Positions 25,893 through 34,917 of a DNA stretch of 64,000 nt are shown one piece after another. The notes under the pieces are model-generated. The model did not search any database and had not been told where the DNA came from. It saw only the letters and a program-made list of their open reading frames with translations. How positions within the stretch are numbered: position 1 is the stretch's first letter; each line of letters begins with the position of its first letter. A program made the position numbers and the translations under genes. Source of the DNA: Amycolatopsis tolypomycina (lineage in GTDB: Bacteria; Actinomycetota; Actinomycetes; Mycobacteriales; Pseudonocardiaceae); contig NZ_FNSO01000003.1 in the NCBI RefSeq assembly GCF_900105945.1, positions 868,001-932,000 of the forward strand, given 5' to 3'.

Positions 25893-26899
25893 CGTGCACA
25901 CCTGCCTGACGCGCGGACTCCGGCCACACTCGCGTACGCAGTCCTCAAGCTGGGGACCGCAGCGACAGCCGCCAGGCACAGGGATTCAGCAGGCCGTCGG
26001 TCGCCGGCGCGCCGCGGGTTGGCCCAGTTGGCCGTGAAGGTGATGCCAGGCTCGAGGAGGTCGAGTCCACGGAGGAGGTGTCCGAGTTCTTCGGCGGTGC
26101 GCAGGTGACGCTGGGGCCAGTGGGGAGTGCGGAAAAGCTGGCACACCTGCCGCATCTGCCCGACCAGAGCCAGATCCGCCGTGTTGTCGGTGTCGAGGCC
26201 ATCGACGGTGGCATGGGTCGCGATCATCAGACTGCCCGGGGGCAGCCGCTCGGTGTAGCACCCCAACGTGGCGGCCAGCGCCTCCGTGTCGTCGGTCGCA
26301 TCCAGAACGCCGTTCAGTACCAGGCAGATCGGAGTCCCGTCGGATAGCAAGTCCTCGATGACGTCGGTGAACAGGATCGTGCCGGGCACGTGGAAGTCGC
26401 CGCGCACACAGTCGATCTGATCATGTTCCGACGCAAGAAGATCCAAGTACGCCAGTACATATCTGTCCTTGTCGGCATACACCACCTGGCCCGAGGTGAA
26501 TGGGAGAACGTAGTCATCCATGGGCTCGGTGTCCGGCAAGCCACCGCCGATCGTCAGGAATCGGTGGATGTCCCGCTCCTGCACCGCAAAGCGGATCGCC
26601 CGGCGGACGAACTCACGCTCCTCGCTATAGACCCGCGGCAGACTCGGCATGATGCGAGCCGCGTTGGCGCACCATGACTTCTCGATCTCCCAGGCCTGGC
26701 CTCCGTTGAGGAAGCAGTCCTTGATCCGTGCGGGGCTGGCGCAGCATGTGCACAGCTCCGGCGGCTCCCATTGGTGTGCCACCACGCGCAGCGCAGTGTC
26801 TGATATGGACGGCCAGGGCGTCAAAGCGCTTCGGCCGAGGTGTGTCGGTGCAGCAGCCGACTTTGTGGGGCAGCCGGATAGTGGCGTGGTGGGTTCCAT
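25889..26899 (-). CDS. SAV_2177-type (DUF574) S-adenosylmethionine methyltransferase
   Basis: The product is 336 residues from ATG 26899. The family signature is visible: PARIKDCFLNGGQAWEIEKS, FVRRAIRFAVQERDIHRFLT, IGGGLPDTEP (SAM loop in place of the usual DIGTGLPT) and ADKDRYVLAY. These putative methyltransferases are numerous in actinomycetes and often sit beside regulators; their substrates are unknown. It is the first gene of the operon with the NB-ARC and DUF5753 genes. A second, more canonical copy lies at 59977. Confidence 0.8.
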   Translation of the reverse strand: MEPTTPLSGCPTKSAAAPTHLGRSALTPWPSISDTALRVVAHQWEPPELCTCCASPARIKDCFLNGGQAWEIEKSWCANAARIMPSLPRVYSEEREFVRRAIRFAVQERDIHRFLTIGGGLPDTEPMDDYVLPFTSGQVVYADKDRYVLAYLDLLASEHDQIDCVRGDFHVPGTILFTDVIEDLLSDGTPICLVLNGVLDATDDTEALAATLGCYTERLPPGSLMIATHATVDGLDTDNTADLALVGQMRQVCQLFRTPHWPQRHLRTAEELGHLLRGLDLLEPGITFTANWANPRRAGDRRPAESLCLAAVAAVPSLRTAYASVAGVRASGRCAR

Positions 26900-26943
26900 C
26901 GGACAAGGTCTTCCTGAACGGGGCTTGTGTTCCGGTGCGGTGA

Positions 26944-27128
26944 TCAGTGGCAGTCGACGGCGGCCAGCGTTGATCGAGTACTGCGGCATGCCGGGACGAT
27001 GGTTCCTTCGGCGCCGAACTCGGCACCGTCGAGCGGGATCCAGCCGTCGCCCGGTCCGCATGCGGATCGACACGGCGCCACTCCCGTGGCTGGACTGTGA
27101 CGGTGCGGTCGTCTACCAGGACGTGCAC
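26944..27128 (-). pseudogene. Small ORF needing a one-base frameshift repair
   Basis: A GTG-initiated frame (VHVLVDDRTVTVQPREWRRV) runs into low-quality sequence. The adjacent frame supplies a natural continuation (DGWIPLDGAEFGAEGTIVPA) to a stop at 26944. Adding one base in the C run at 27050-27052 joins them into a protein of about 61 residues. It follows the HAD-like gene. Function unknown. Confidence 0.35.
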
Positions 27129-27146
27129 GGCCGCCCTGGCGCTGTG

Positions 27147-27812
27147 TCAGCCACCCGCCCACGACCGGACCATGTGCACCGCGGTCGGCAGGTCGACAGC
27201 GGTGAGCACCCTTTCCTGGCTGCCGTTCGGGTAGGCCGTCGCCTCGGCGTCGTCGCGCAGGTGGATCACGCGTGCCCCGGCCCAGAGGGCGCCGTACACA
27301 TCGGCGATCAGCTGGTCGCCGATGTGGACAACGTTCTCGATTTTCGCGCCGTGGCGTCCGGCGACTACCTGCCATAGCCAGGGTTCAGGCTTCGCGCCAC
27401 CGAGCTTGAAACTGGTGTACACCGCACGGAGCGTGCCGAAGTGTTCGGTGCGCACCTTGTGCACGCGCTCTGGCCCGCCGGTGACGGCCATATTGGACAA
27501 AGCGACCACAGGTGCGACCTCGGCTAGTTCCTTGAGTGCGTTGTGTGCGTGCGGGTACGGGAGATAGCCGCGGTCCCACCTGGTCGGGAACTCGCTGAAC
27601 GGGATCAGTAGCTGACGACTCACTTGGTTGATCAGCTCGCTGGTCAACGCCGGGGCCCGATACAGCAGGCAGCGCACGGCCTCCCCAGCCCGTTCGGGTG
27701 CAATGTCGGCCAACGGGGACAGTTTCAGCAGGCGATCCTTTGTGGATGTTCCGGTGAACGTGCCCAGGGTTCTGCTGATATCCACTGTGATCAAGTCGAC
27801 CTTGGCTGCCAT
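27147..27812 (-). CDS. HAD-superfamily protein with an altered catalytic motif I
   Basis: The 221-residue product (ATG 27812) has HAD motifs: VDISRTLGTF in place of DxDxT, VALSNMA (motif II), the lysine in KLGGAKPEPW (motif III) and HIGDQLIADVYGALWAGA (motif IV). The second Asp of motif I, the general acid/base of phosphatases, is replaced by Ser13 after the nucleophile-like Asp11, so ordinary phosphatase activity is doubtful; dehalogenase-like or non-catalytic roles are possible. It follows the conservon P450 gene and may be its last gene. Confidence 0.75.
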   Translation of the reverse strand: MAAKVDLITVDISRTLGTFTGTSTKDRLLKLSPLADIAPERAGEAVRCLLYRAPALTSELINQVSRQLLIPFSEFPTRWDRGYLPYPHAHNALKELAEVAPVVALSNMAVTGGPERVHKVRTEHFGTLRAVYTSFKLGGAKPEPWLWQVVAGRHGAKIENVVHIGDQLIADVYGALWAGARVIHLRDDAEATAYPNGSQERVLTAVDLPTAVHMVRSWAGG

Positions 27813-27965
27813 CAGAAGACGTTCTCCCATCCCGTTTGTGGTTGTGCGATACCCGCGCGGGGGCTCGGCACGTCGACGCGCTGGCAAGTCTTCGGGGGTG
27901 AGAGCATCGAGCGGGAACGCTTTCGGGTTGAGGTTGGACTGGAAGGGTTCCGGACGGGGCGTTGC

Positions 27966-29201
27966 CTAGAAGCGGGCGCGCGTCGCGGTGACGAGCAGGT
28001 GTTCCGGGCCGCGGGTCCAGGGCGAGGGGCGCAGCGGAATCTCGCTGGCGGGCACGGCCAGGCGGGCGTCGGGCAGGCGATGCAGTGCGGTTTCGACGGC
28101 TATTCGGGCGATGAGGCGGCTGGCGCGCTGGGCGGGGCAGGCATGCGGGCCGACACCGAACGCCAGGTGCGCGCGATTGCCGCTGTCGCGGCGATCGTGT
28201 CCGCCGACCCAGGAGTCACTGTTCGCTGCCGCCAGCCCCAGGATCAACGCGTCGCCGCGGGCGATGCGCTGACCACCGAGGACAGTGTCGGCCACGGCCC
28301 AGCGGGTCGGTTGGTTGGCCATCGGCGGGTCGGCCCACAACACGTGGTCGAGTGCGTCGTCGATGCCGAGGTGCCCGCCGCGCACCCTTGCCTCGAAGCG
28401 CGGGTCGGTGAGCATGATCCGCAGCGTTTGCGCGATCCACACCTGCAGGGTCTCCCAGCCCGCGCCCAGCATCAGCAACATCGACGCCAGGACTTCACCG
28501 TCGTCGCGATGGCCGGGATGGTTCAGGAAGGCGGTGGTGAGGTCCTCCGCCGGTGCCGTGCGGTGCTCGCTGATGACGCCGGCGACGATGGTTTCCATCT
28601 CGCCGAAACGTTCCGCGGAGTCCTCGCCGGAGCCGAACAGGCCGATCACGCAAGCCTGGAGCCGGTCACCGAGCTCCGGAGCGATGCCGAACAGCCCGGC
28701 GACGGTCAGCATCGGAACCTGGGCCGCGTACAGCGCGACCAGGTCGATAGGCCCCTCGTCGGGCATCCGCTCGATCAGCCGGGCGCACGTCTCGCGGATG
28801 ACCTGCGCCATGTGCTGCTCGCGGAGCCCGGCGAGGCCGGCGACGAGCGGAGCCCGCAGCCGGCGGTGCTTGTCGCCGTCGGAGAAGTAGGCGTTGTCGC
28901 GGGGGAACATGATCGGGGCCAGCCCCGACTCCGGGCCGATGTGGCCGTCAGCGATCAGCCGCCAGTTGCTCGAGTTGCGGGAGTAATGCAGCTCGTCGCG
29001 AACCACGGAACGGATCTCGCGGTAACCCATCACCAGCCACACCGGGATCCCGGGGCCGAGTTCCACCGGCGCGACCGGGCCCCAGGTCTCCCACAGCCGC
29101 CGGTAGGCGGCCTGCGGGTCGAGGCAGGTCGTGGTCGCCGACAGCGAGGTCAAACCGGACAGCCCTTCGAGGTAGCAGCCGGTCTTGGGCACGGGCGTCA
29201 T
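27966..29201 (-). CDS. cvnE: Conservon cytochrome P450 (CvnE, CYP157-like) lacking ExxR
   Basis: The 411-residue P450 has the heme-Cys loop AFGVGPHACPAQRA and an I-helix with a variant oxygen-binding motif (LMLGAGWETLQ). Where the K-helix ExxR should stand it reads DALDHVLWADPP, so the Glu-Arg pair is missing. CYP157 enzymes at the ends of Streptomyces conservons also lack canonical ExxR. Its start overlaps the CvnD stop by 4 bp. Either unusual heme-pocket chemistry or a non-catalytic partner role is possible. Confidence 0.88.
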   Translation of the reverse strand: MTPVPKTGCYLEGLSGLTSLSATTTCLDPQAAYRRLWETWGPVAPVELGPGIPVWLVMGYREIRSVVRDELHYSRNSSNWRLIADGHIGPESGLAPIMFPRDNAYFSDGDKHRRLRAPLVAGLAGLREQHMAQVIRETCARLIERMPDEGPIDLVALYAAQVPMLTVAGLFGIAPELGDRLQACVIGLFGSGEDSAERFGEMETIVAGVISEHRTAPAEDLTTAFLNHPGHRDDGEVLASMLLMLGAGWETLQVWIAQTLRIMLTDPRFEARVRGGHLGIDDALDHVLWADPPMANQPTRWAVADTVLGGQRIARGDALILGLAAANSDSWVGGHDRRDSGNRAHLAFGVGPHACPAQRASRLIARIAVETALHRLPDARLAVPASEIPLRPSPWTRGPEHLLVTATRARF

Positions 29202-29806
29202 GGTCGGGCCTCCGCGGAGTCGAGACAGGTCAGGGCATGGCTGACCAGGGTGATCAGGGCGTCGACCGAGGAACGCTTATCGCGGGCATCGCAGTGCAGC
29301 ACGACCGCCTCGGGCAGGGCGAGCGCCTGGCGCACCTCGTCGTCGGCATAGCGCGGGGTACCGGGGAAGTCGTTGATGGCAACGACGAACGGAATCCGGC
29401 CGGTGCCGAGCTGGTCCAAGACAGCGAAGGCGGCATCGAGGCGGCGCAGGTCGACCAGAACCAGCGCCCCGACGGCGCCCTTTTCCAGGCCCTCCCACAA
29501 GGACCAGAACCGCTGCTGACCTGGCATGCCGAACAGGTACAGCGCGATGGTGTCGAGGCTGATCCGGCCGAAGTCCAGCGCGACGGTCGTGGTGGTTTTG
29601 CCCTCGACGCCGTCGAGGGAGTCGACGCCGACGCTGGCGACGGTCATCGGTTCTTCGGTGCGCAGCGGTTCGATCTCGCTGACCGTGCCGATCAGGGTGG
29701 TCTTGCCGACGCCGAACGGGCCGACTACCAGTATCTTCGCCGGCTCGGTTACGGCGTCGGACACCGGGCTGACGCCGGCGCTGTCATAGCCTACGGAGTC
29801 CGGCAA
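29198..29806 (-). CDS. cvnD: Conservon Ras-like small GTPase (CvnD)
   Basis: The product has a P-loop (VVGPFGVGKTTLIGTVSE), switch region (EGKTTTTVALDFGRISLD), the LFGMPGQQRFW motif (DxxG equivalent) and AINDFPG (NKxD equivalent, with Asn-Asp), as in bacterial Mgl/Cvn-type GTPases. Two starts are possible: TTG 29806, which has a GGAGA site seven bases upstream and overlaps cvnC, and GTG 29764, which has none. I chose the TTG. It is expected to work with CvnA-C at the membrane. Confidence 0.88.
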   Translation of the reverse strand: MPDSVGYDSAGVSPVSDAVTEPAKILVVGPFGVGKTTLIGTVSEIEPLRTEEPMTVASVGVDSLDGVEGKTTTTVALDFGRISLDTIALYLFGMPGQQRFWSLWEGLEKGAVGALVLVDLRRLDAAFAVLDQLGTGRIPFVVAINDFPGTPRYADDEVRQALALPEAVVLHCDARDKRSSVDALITLVSHALTCLDSAEARP

Positions 29807-30137
29807 GGAGCTTCTCCAATGTTTCCAGTCTATTGTGGTCCGGTGTTTCGTCTCCAACCATGACGAGCAAGCCGACGTCGATCAGGTCCGACGCCAAGAT
29901 CCGCACCACACTCATCGGCCACCCGAGGTGAGCGGAAGCCTCGACCAGACTGAGTCGCTGTCGGCACAGCCCGAGCAATTCCCGCTTTTGCACGGTCGTT
30001 GTGTCGGGCACGGGGCGGTGGGCCATTGTGGTCAGAAGGGTTTCCGGCCGCAGGGTGGCTTTGGGGCGCGTGCGGCCGCCGGTGAGCACCCAGGTCGGGA
30101 CCGGACCGGGCCGGAACCCGTGGTCGGTCGGGGACAT
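29784..30137 (-). CDS. cvnC: Conservon DUF742 protein (CvnC)
   Basis: The 117-residue product has the DUF742 plan: PTWVLTGGRTRP at the start, the helix-turn-helix-like KRELLGLCRQRLSLVEASAH and SVVRILASDLIDVGLLVM, ending EKLLAGLRRL. It shares one base with the CvnB stop (TGATG). CvnC proteins bridge the roadblock protein and GTPase in conservons. Confidence 0.88.
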   Translation of the reverse strand: MSPTDHGFRPGPVPTWVLTGGRTRPKATLRPETLLTTMAHRPVPDTTTVQKRELLGLCRQRLSLVEASAHLGWPMSVVRILASDLIDVGLLVMVGDETPDHNRLETLEKLLAGLRRL

Positions 30138-30523
30138 CAGGTGCGGGCGGACGTGCTCAACGTGGACTCGCCGACCTGTTTGATCCGCTCGGCCATGGCA
30201 TGGGCGAGCAGGCCGGGGTTGACGTTCTCGTCGGTCACCACGGCCAAGCACGTCCCTTCGCCGGCGCGCCGCACGAACAGAAATCCGTCCGACCACTGGG
30301 AGAAGTTCTGCTGGAACGCGCCCTCGAAACCAGCCGGCCCTTTCACGGCACTCGCGCTGGCGAGAACGGCCGCGCACGCCGCGGCAAGCAGGTCAGCTCT
30401 GTCCTTGTCGAGCTCGTCGGGCTTCTTCAGGACGAGACCGTCGGTGGAGACCACAAGGCAGAATCGGACGCTTTCGATCCGTTGTAGTTGTCCCAGCATC
30501 CATGGGTCCTGAGTGGAGGTCAT
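30137..30523 (-). CDS. cvnB: Conservon roadblock/LC7 protein (CvnB)
   Basis: The 128-residue product has the roadblock/LC7 pattern: RFCLVVSTDGLVLKKPDELD, a central helix (DLLAAACAAVLASASAVKG) and GFLFVRRAGEGTCLAVVTDE. Roadblock proteins regulate Ras-like GTPases such as MglA, matching the downstream CvnD. Overlaps cvnA as ATGA. Confidence 0.9.
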   Translation of the reverse strand: MTSTQDPWMLGQLQRIESVRFCLVVSTDGLVLKKPDELDKDRADLLAAACAAVLASASAVKGPAGFEGAFQQNFSQWSDGFLFVRRAGEGTCLAVVTDENVNPGLLAHAMAERIKQVGESTLSTSART

Positions 30524-31860
30524 CGTGATTCCTCCCCTTCGGTCGCAGCAGCGGGCGTGTCGTTGGCCGGTGCGGGCGGTGAAACGGGGAGTGAGCCCTC
30601 CACGAACGTGGTCATGAAGTCGCGTTCCTTGTCCGGATCGGGTGCAGGTGCGGGGGGCGGGGCAGACGTCCGCCGGGGGGTGAGGGGGTCATCCTGCTTG
30701 GGGACCCGGATCGGCAGGCCGTGGGCAGTGCGTCCGCCGGGGGGTTCGGCGGGAGTGAATGCGGGCCCTGGGTCGTGGTGCTTCCCAAGCGCGGCTTGCT
30801 GTGGCGGTGTCGTGCGGGCCGGCTGTCGTGGTGCCGGCGCCACCGCGACATCCGCAGGTGGGGAAACGGGCACGAGCAGGTGCTGCGGCACCGTTGTCAC
30901 CGCGCGGACACCGCCGTTGGCCGCGCGGTCGAGGTGCACCAGGAACCCGCAGTCCTGGGCGTATTTGCCCACGACGGCAAGGCCGGTCTCGGGCGATTCG
31001 CCGAGCTCGTGCAACCCCACGGGCACCCGGCCGGACACGCGGTCCTGTGCCCACTGCAGCCGGTCGTCCAGGCCGTGCCCGTCGTCGTGGACGGTGATCG
31101 CCCATCCGGGGTCGACCTTGTCGAAGGTGACGGTGACCGGTGTGCTGTCCGGCGCGGACCGGGTGGCGTTTTCCAGCAGCTCAGCAACCAAATGGATCAA
31201 TTGCAAGGCGAGAGTGCTGACCACCGCGACGTCCGGATTGCTTGTCACCAGGACGCGTGGGTAGTCGACGATCTGTGAGGCGGCGTGCTGGACGACCTTG
31301 GCCAGCGGCTGCGGCTCCTGAAACTGCCGGAGAGGCTTTCGGCCGGCAAGCACGACCACCGATTGCGCTGCCCGTGCTTGCATGGCAGCGAGATGGCTGA
31401 TGCCGTAGTAGTCCTGAAGCGAATCCGGGTCGTCGGGATACCGTTTCAAGGTCTGGCGGGCCCGGTATTCCATCTCGTTTGCGGTGGTCTGCCAGCGCTG
31501 CGCGAGCGATACCAGGACGCTGACGAGGGCTGCCTGGCGATCCTGCATGTCGGCAGCGAGTCGCGACACCGCAGCAACAGCAGTGTCGACGACTTCGTCG
31601 CCGGTTGCCTCTGGCCACGGGGCCGGCTGCTCGCCGCGGGTGAGCGCGCCGAGCTGGTCGACGATCGTGTTCAGCGCCAGGTTGCGGTTGTGGACCATCT
31701 GCTCGAGTTTGCGCAGCAGCGCATCCCGTTCCTGGTCGTGTGTTCCTCGCCGATCCCTCTCAGCGCTGGCCCGCCGGGCAGCGGCTGCCAGATGATCGGC
31801 CACGCTGGCCAAAGCGGTGAGGCCGGCCGTCCGGAGCCGGGTGGATGTGTGGTGAGTCAT
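30520..31860 (-). CDS. cvnA: Conservon sensor-kinase-like ATPase (CvnA)
   Basis: The 446-residue product has an N-terminal coiled-coil region (LLRKLEQMVHNRNLALNTIV) and an HATPase domain with N box (ELLENATRSAPDSTPV), G1 (HDDGHGLDD) and G2 (GLAVVGKYAQDCG), then a Pro-rich C-terminal 120 residues. There is no clear phospho-acceptor His block and no transmembrane segment, unusual for a sensor; many CvnA proteins have membrane helices. First gene of the conservon; these systems control development and antibiotic production in Streptomyces. Confidence 0.88.
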   Translation of the reverse strand: MTHHTSTRLRTAGLTALASVADHLAAAARRASAERDRRGTHDQERDALLRKLEQMVHNRNLALNTIVDQLGALTRGEQPAPWPEATGDEVVDTAVAAVSRLAADMQDRQAALVSVLVSLAQRWQTTANEMEYRARQTLKRYPDDPDSLQDYYGISHLAAMQARAAQSVVVLAGRKPLRQFQEPQPLAKVVQHAASQIVDYPRVLVTSNPDVAVVSTLALQLIHLVAELLENATRSAPDSTPVTVTFDKVDPGWAITVHDDGHGLDDRLQWAQDRVSGRVPVGLHELGESPETGLAVVGKYAQDCGFLVHLDRAANGGVRAVTTVPQHLLVPVSPPADVAVAPAPRQPARTTPPQQAALGKHHDPGPAFTPAEPPGGRTAHGLPIRVPKQDDPLTPRRTSAPPPAPAPDPDKERDFMTTFVEGSLPVSPPAPANDTPAAATEGEESR

Positions 31861-31959
31861 GGATGACCTAGTTCCGTGTGTCCGTGGAGAGAACGGATGG
31901 CTGGAGTACGCCTGACGACGTTGTTGGCCGAGCGGCGGGGGCGTGCCGAAGCGGCACTA

Positions 31960-32379
31960 CTACTCGAGGACTGCCTGATCGGGCCGTACCCACCGTGAGC
32001 CAGACGGAGTCGGGTACGGAGTCGGGTATCGACGCACCGTGCCGCAGGCGGCGGCATCGCAGACCGACGTGACACCGGCGGCATGCAGCGTTGCCGCGAG
32101 CCCGCACGGGCAGGCGGGTCCGAGGATGACCGCGTAGGCGGTGCCGGGATCGTGTCGCGCCGATTGGATCGCATCGCATGCGGAGTGTCGTCGCGGAAGC
32201 CGGGTCGGTAACGCAGAGGCCGCGAGCGCCGCCTCCAGCCGCGACATCGTCGCCGTGGGCGCGGATAGCCGACCTCGGATGTGGTGCACGACGGGCTCCT
32301 GGCAGGACGGTGGAGACCGACTGGCCGGCAGAAGGTGACCGTGAGGGCCGGGCCCGATGGGCGGTCGGATCCGAGGCAT
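31960..32379 (-). CDS. Possible Cys-containing hypothetical protein (139 aa)
   Basis: Third positions are G/C-rich and the sequence is fairly natural toward the end (AYAVILGPACPCGLAATLHA, TSVCDAAACGTVRRYPT). Four cysteines in two pairs might bind metal. The start (ATG 32379) is arbitrary and no ribosome site is evident. Low confidence, no family recognised. Confidence 0.3.
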   Translation of the reverse strand: MPRIRPPIGPGPHGHLLPASRSPPSCQEPVVHHIRGRLSAPTATMSRLEAALAASALPTRLPRRHSACDAIQSARHDPGTAYAVILGPACPCGLAATLHAAGVTSVCDAAACGTVRRYPTPYPTPSGSRWVRPDQAVLE

Positions 32380-33676
32380 CGCCGCAGAGGTGTCTGTCGA
32401 CGCGGTAGCGACACGTGCTCGAACGGCGGCCACCTGAGTAGGAGAGGTGGGGCGGCACAGCCGGACGGCGATTGCCGCGGGCTGTCGGGGGATGGGGTGC
32501 CGCCCCACCTTCCAGTCCGGCTGGGGGGAAACCGGACACTGAGGAGGCCTGGCCGGTTGGACGGGTGGCCACGGCCGCCGGTCGCGTAAGCGCGGTCTCT
32601 GCGTCGGGCATCTCGAGGACCTCCGCGTCGGCGCCAGTGGGCGCGATGCCGACTTTCGGTCGGCGTCGCTGCGGTGAGCGCCGGCCCTGGCCGCCACCTG
32701 GTCGCAGCCACGCGCTGTACGTTGCGTTGGCTGCAATCGCGGGGCTGGCCGGGGTCGTGGGCGGATGTCATGACGTCCTTTGTCGAGGAAGCTGATTCCG
32801 AGGTCGGCTGGATCACGAGGTCTGGGGGCGGTGCTGGGGAACGACAGGGGTGGCTCGGTAGGCACGGCGGTGCGCAGCGCCGTCACCGCCCGATGGTCGG
32901 GCGTTGCAGTCCGCGGTCAACGTCGCCTTCGTGCAGGGGCTCGCGGTGTTTCCCGGCCCGGGTGGCTCACGGACTGTGCGCCGGGAAGATCCGTTCCGGA
33001 TCTGAAACCCCCGTCATCTCAGTAATTGGGTTCGCCCCGGGTCCCATCGACGTAGACGACAATAGAGCAGGGGATTGCCTTGTCAACCCGGTGAACCCCA
33101 TTTGCGGCCGCTATTTTCGCAGTTCCCGCGAACGGGCTATGCGGTTTCACATATGGCGACGCCTGGGAACCGCGTAGCCGCACGCCTGCCATCGCGTAGT
33201 TGTCGTCGTTCTCAATCTGCGGCGCCGAGCTCACCCATCCGACATCCCCGGAAGGAGACCCTCGGGCGGGGCTCCGAAGACGGGTTCTGGCCACCGCTAC
33301 GTGGCCTCGTAACCACGGCTATGCGGTGCCGGGGCGACGGGTATGCGGTCTGAGCGGCCATGTTTATGCGGTTTTCCCAATGGTGTCTGCGGCCATGATC
33401 ACCGATTCTGAACATGGCACGCATCGAACGGGTGCCGGCAGCGAAAGGTGCACCGTACCGGCACCGGATCCACCGTGGATCTGTCGCAACGATCGCCAAG
33501 AGGTGTACCCGCTGCCGCTATCCAACCGGGAAGTGGCCCGAGAACCTCACGTGCTGGCGATAACGGGCAACGCGCGGTCGCCAGCGGCGGGGTTTCTGGC
33601 GCTGGTTCCGACGCGCTCACGGGATGCGGCCGCAACCCGCGCCAGGGCAGGCGTCACGGACAAGAAAGGCACCGCG
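32380..33676. other. Long region without a supported gene
   Basis: Reading frames here are inconsistent in composition and I cannot support a gene. It holds the tatgcggt repeats described separately and presumably the promoter of the P450 gene at 33677. A short minus-strand frame ending near 33019 (IAAANGVHRVDKAIPCSIVV) looks like a coding fragment, perhaps a transposase remnant. Confidence 0.35.
33138..33374. repeat. Four copies of a tatgcggt unit, possible IS-end relic
   Basis: ctatgcggt occurs near 33138 and 33320, tatgcggt near 33341 and 33366. Clustered short repeats like this occur at IS21-type ends, but no transposase or mirrored end was found. Confidence 0.3.
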
Positions 33677-34888
33677 ATGACGATGGACCTCGCAATTTTC
33701 GGCCGCGACTGGTGGAACCATGCGCACGAGATAGCGGCCGCCCGGCGGGAACAAGGTGCCGTTCATCGCGCGACTATTCCGCGGGGCGAACAGGAGATCC
33801 CGGTCTGGGTCATCGTGCGCTACGAGGAGGCCCAGGCGGCGCTGGCCGATCCTCGGTTGTCGAAGGATGTCGACGGGCTGACGAAGATCCTGGACAAGCA
33901 CCTCACCGTGGACGGCGAGAAACCCAACCTCAGCAGCATGTTCTCCCCGCACATGATCTTCTCGGATCCCCCGCGGCACACCCGCCTGCGCCGCTTGCTC
34001 ATGAAGCACTTCACCCGACCCCGGGTGGAGGCCCTGAAGCCGCGGATCGAGCAGATGACCGCCGAGCTGCTGAACGACCTTCCCCTGGGGCGTGAGGTCG
34101 ACCTGATTGCGGAAGTGGCGTTCCCGTTGCCGCTGTACGCGATCTGCGAGCTGATCGGTGTCCCGGCGAAGAAGCGTGGGGTGTTGCGTGCGTGGACGTA
34201 TGCCCTGATGGAGGACCTGCCCGAGCGGGCCGATACCGCCTCGAAGAAGATGCAGGCGTACCTTCTCGAGCTGATCGAGACGGCGCGTGCCAACCCGGGT
34301 GAGGACCTTCTCTCGGCCTTGGTCCAGGAGGCCGAGGACGAGGATCGCCTCAGCCTGCCGGAGCTGCTGGGCACCCTGTTCCTGCTGTTCGTCGCCGGGC
34401 ACGAGACGACAACCGCGCTCATCGGCAACGCCGTCGCTTGCCTGCTGGCCGACGACGGGCGACTGTGGCGTGAGCTGGGGCAGCGACCGGAGTTGCTGCC
34501 CGGCGCGGTGAAGGAGATTTCGCGGTACGACGCCGCCGTCGCCACTGCGACACATCGGTTCACCGAAGACGAGGTCACCATCGACGGGACGACGATCCCC
34601 GCCGGCGAGATCGTGCTCATCTCCCTCCTGAGCGCCAACCGCGACGATCGCCAGTTCGACCGCGCTGACCAGCTGGACATCCAGCGAAAAGAGTCCAATC
34701 TGGCATTCGGCTACGGCATCCACTACTGCCTGGGCGCGCAGCTGGGACTCATGGAAACCGAGAGCCTCGTGGGCGCGTTGACCCGACGGTTCCCGGACGC
34801 TCGTTTGGTCGACGGGGCGCAGCTGCGGCGGCGGCAACCGGCGATGATCCCCAACAGCTGGCGCGACCTGCCGGTAATCCTGGGCTAG
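33677..34888 (+). CDS. Canonical bacterial cytochrome P450
   Basis: The 403-residue class I P450 (ATG 33677 after AAAGG) has the I-helix motif LFVAGHETTTALI, the K-helix ExxR (VKEISRYD), and the heme-binding loop LAFGYGIHYCLGAQLG, all canonical. Fit to the CYP105/107 clans is likely. It is convergent with a large LuxR-type regulator gene that ends 30 bp downstream. No ferredoxin is adjacent. It may be linked to the conservon P450, as P450 pairs often accompany conservons, but the two are 4.5 kb apart. Substrate unknown. Confidence 0.92.
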   Translation: MTMDLAIFGRDWWNHAHEIAAARREQGAVHRATIPRGEQEIPVWVIVRYEEAQAALADPRLSKDVDGLTKILDKHLTVDGEKPNLSSMFSPHMIFSDPPRHTRLRRLLMKHFTRPRVEALKPRIEQMTAELLNDLPLGREVDLIAEVAFPLPLYAICELIGVPAKKRGVLRAWTYALMEDLPERADTASKKMQAYLLELIETARANPGEDLLSALVQEAEDEDRLSLPELLGTLFLLFVAGHETTTALIGNAVACLLADDGRLWRELGQRPELLPGAVKEISRYDAAVATATHRFTEDEVTIDGTTIPAGEIVLISLLSANRDDRQFDRADQLDIQRKESNLAFGYGIHYCLGAQLGLMETESLVGALTRRFPDARLVDGAQLRRRQPAMIPNSWRDLPVILG

Positions 34889-34917
34889 CGAGGTGTTGTC
34901 GACGGCGGGTGCGAACA

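Noticed and set aside
27624..29351. A 575-residue plus-strand frame
   Set aside because: Antisense to the conservon P450, whose heme motif and codon use are clear.
31857..32886. Several long overlapping minus-strand frames after the conservon
   Set aside because: They disagree with each other and have Arg/Pro/Ser-rich shadow composition; only the end of one (31960-32379) is kept as a low-confidence ORF.
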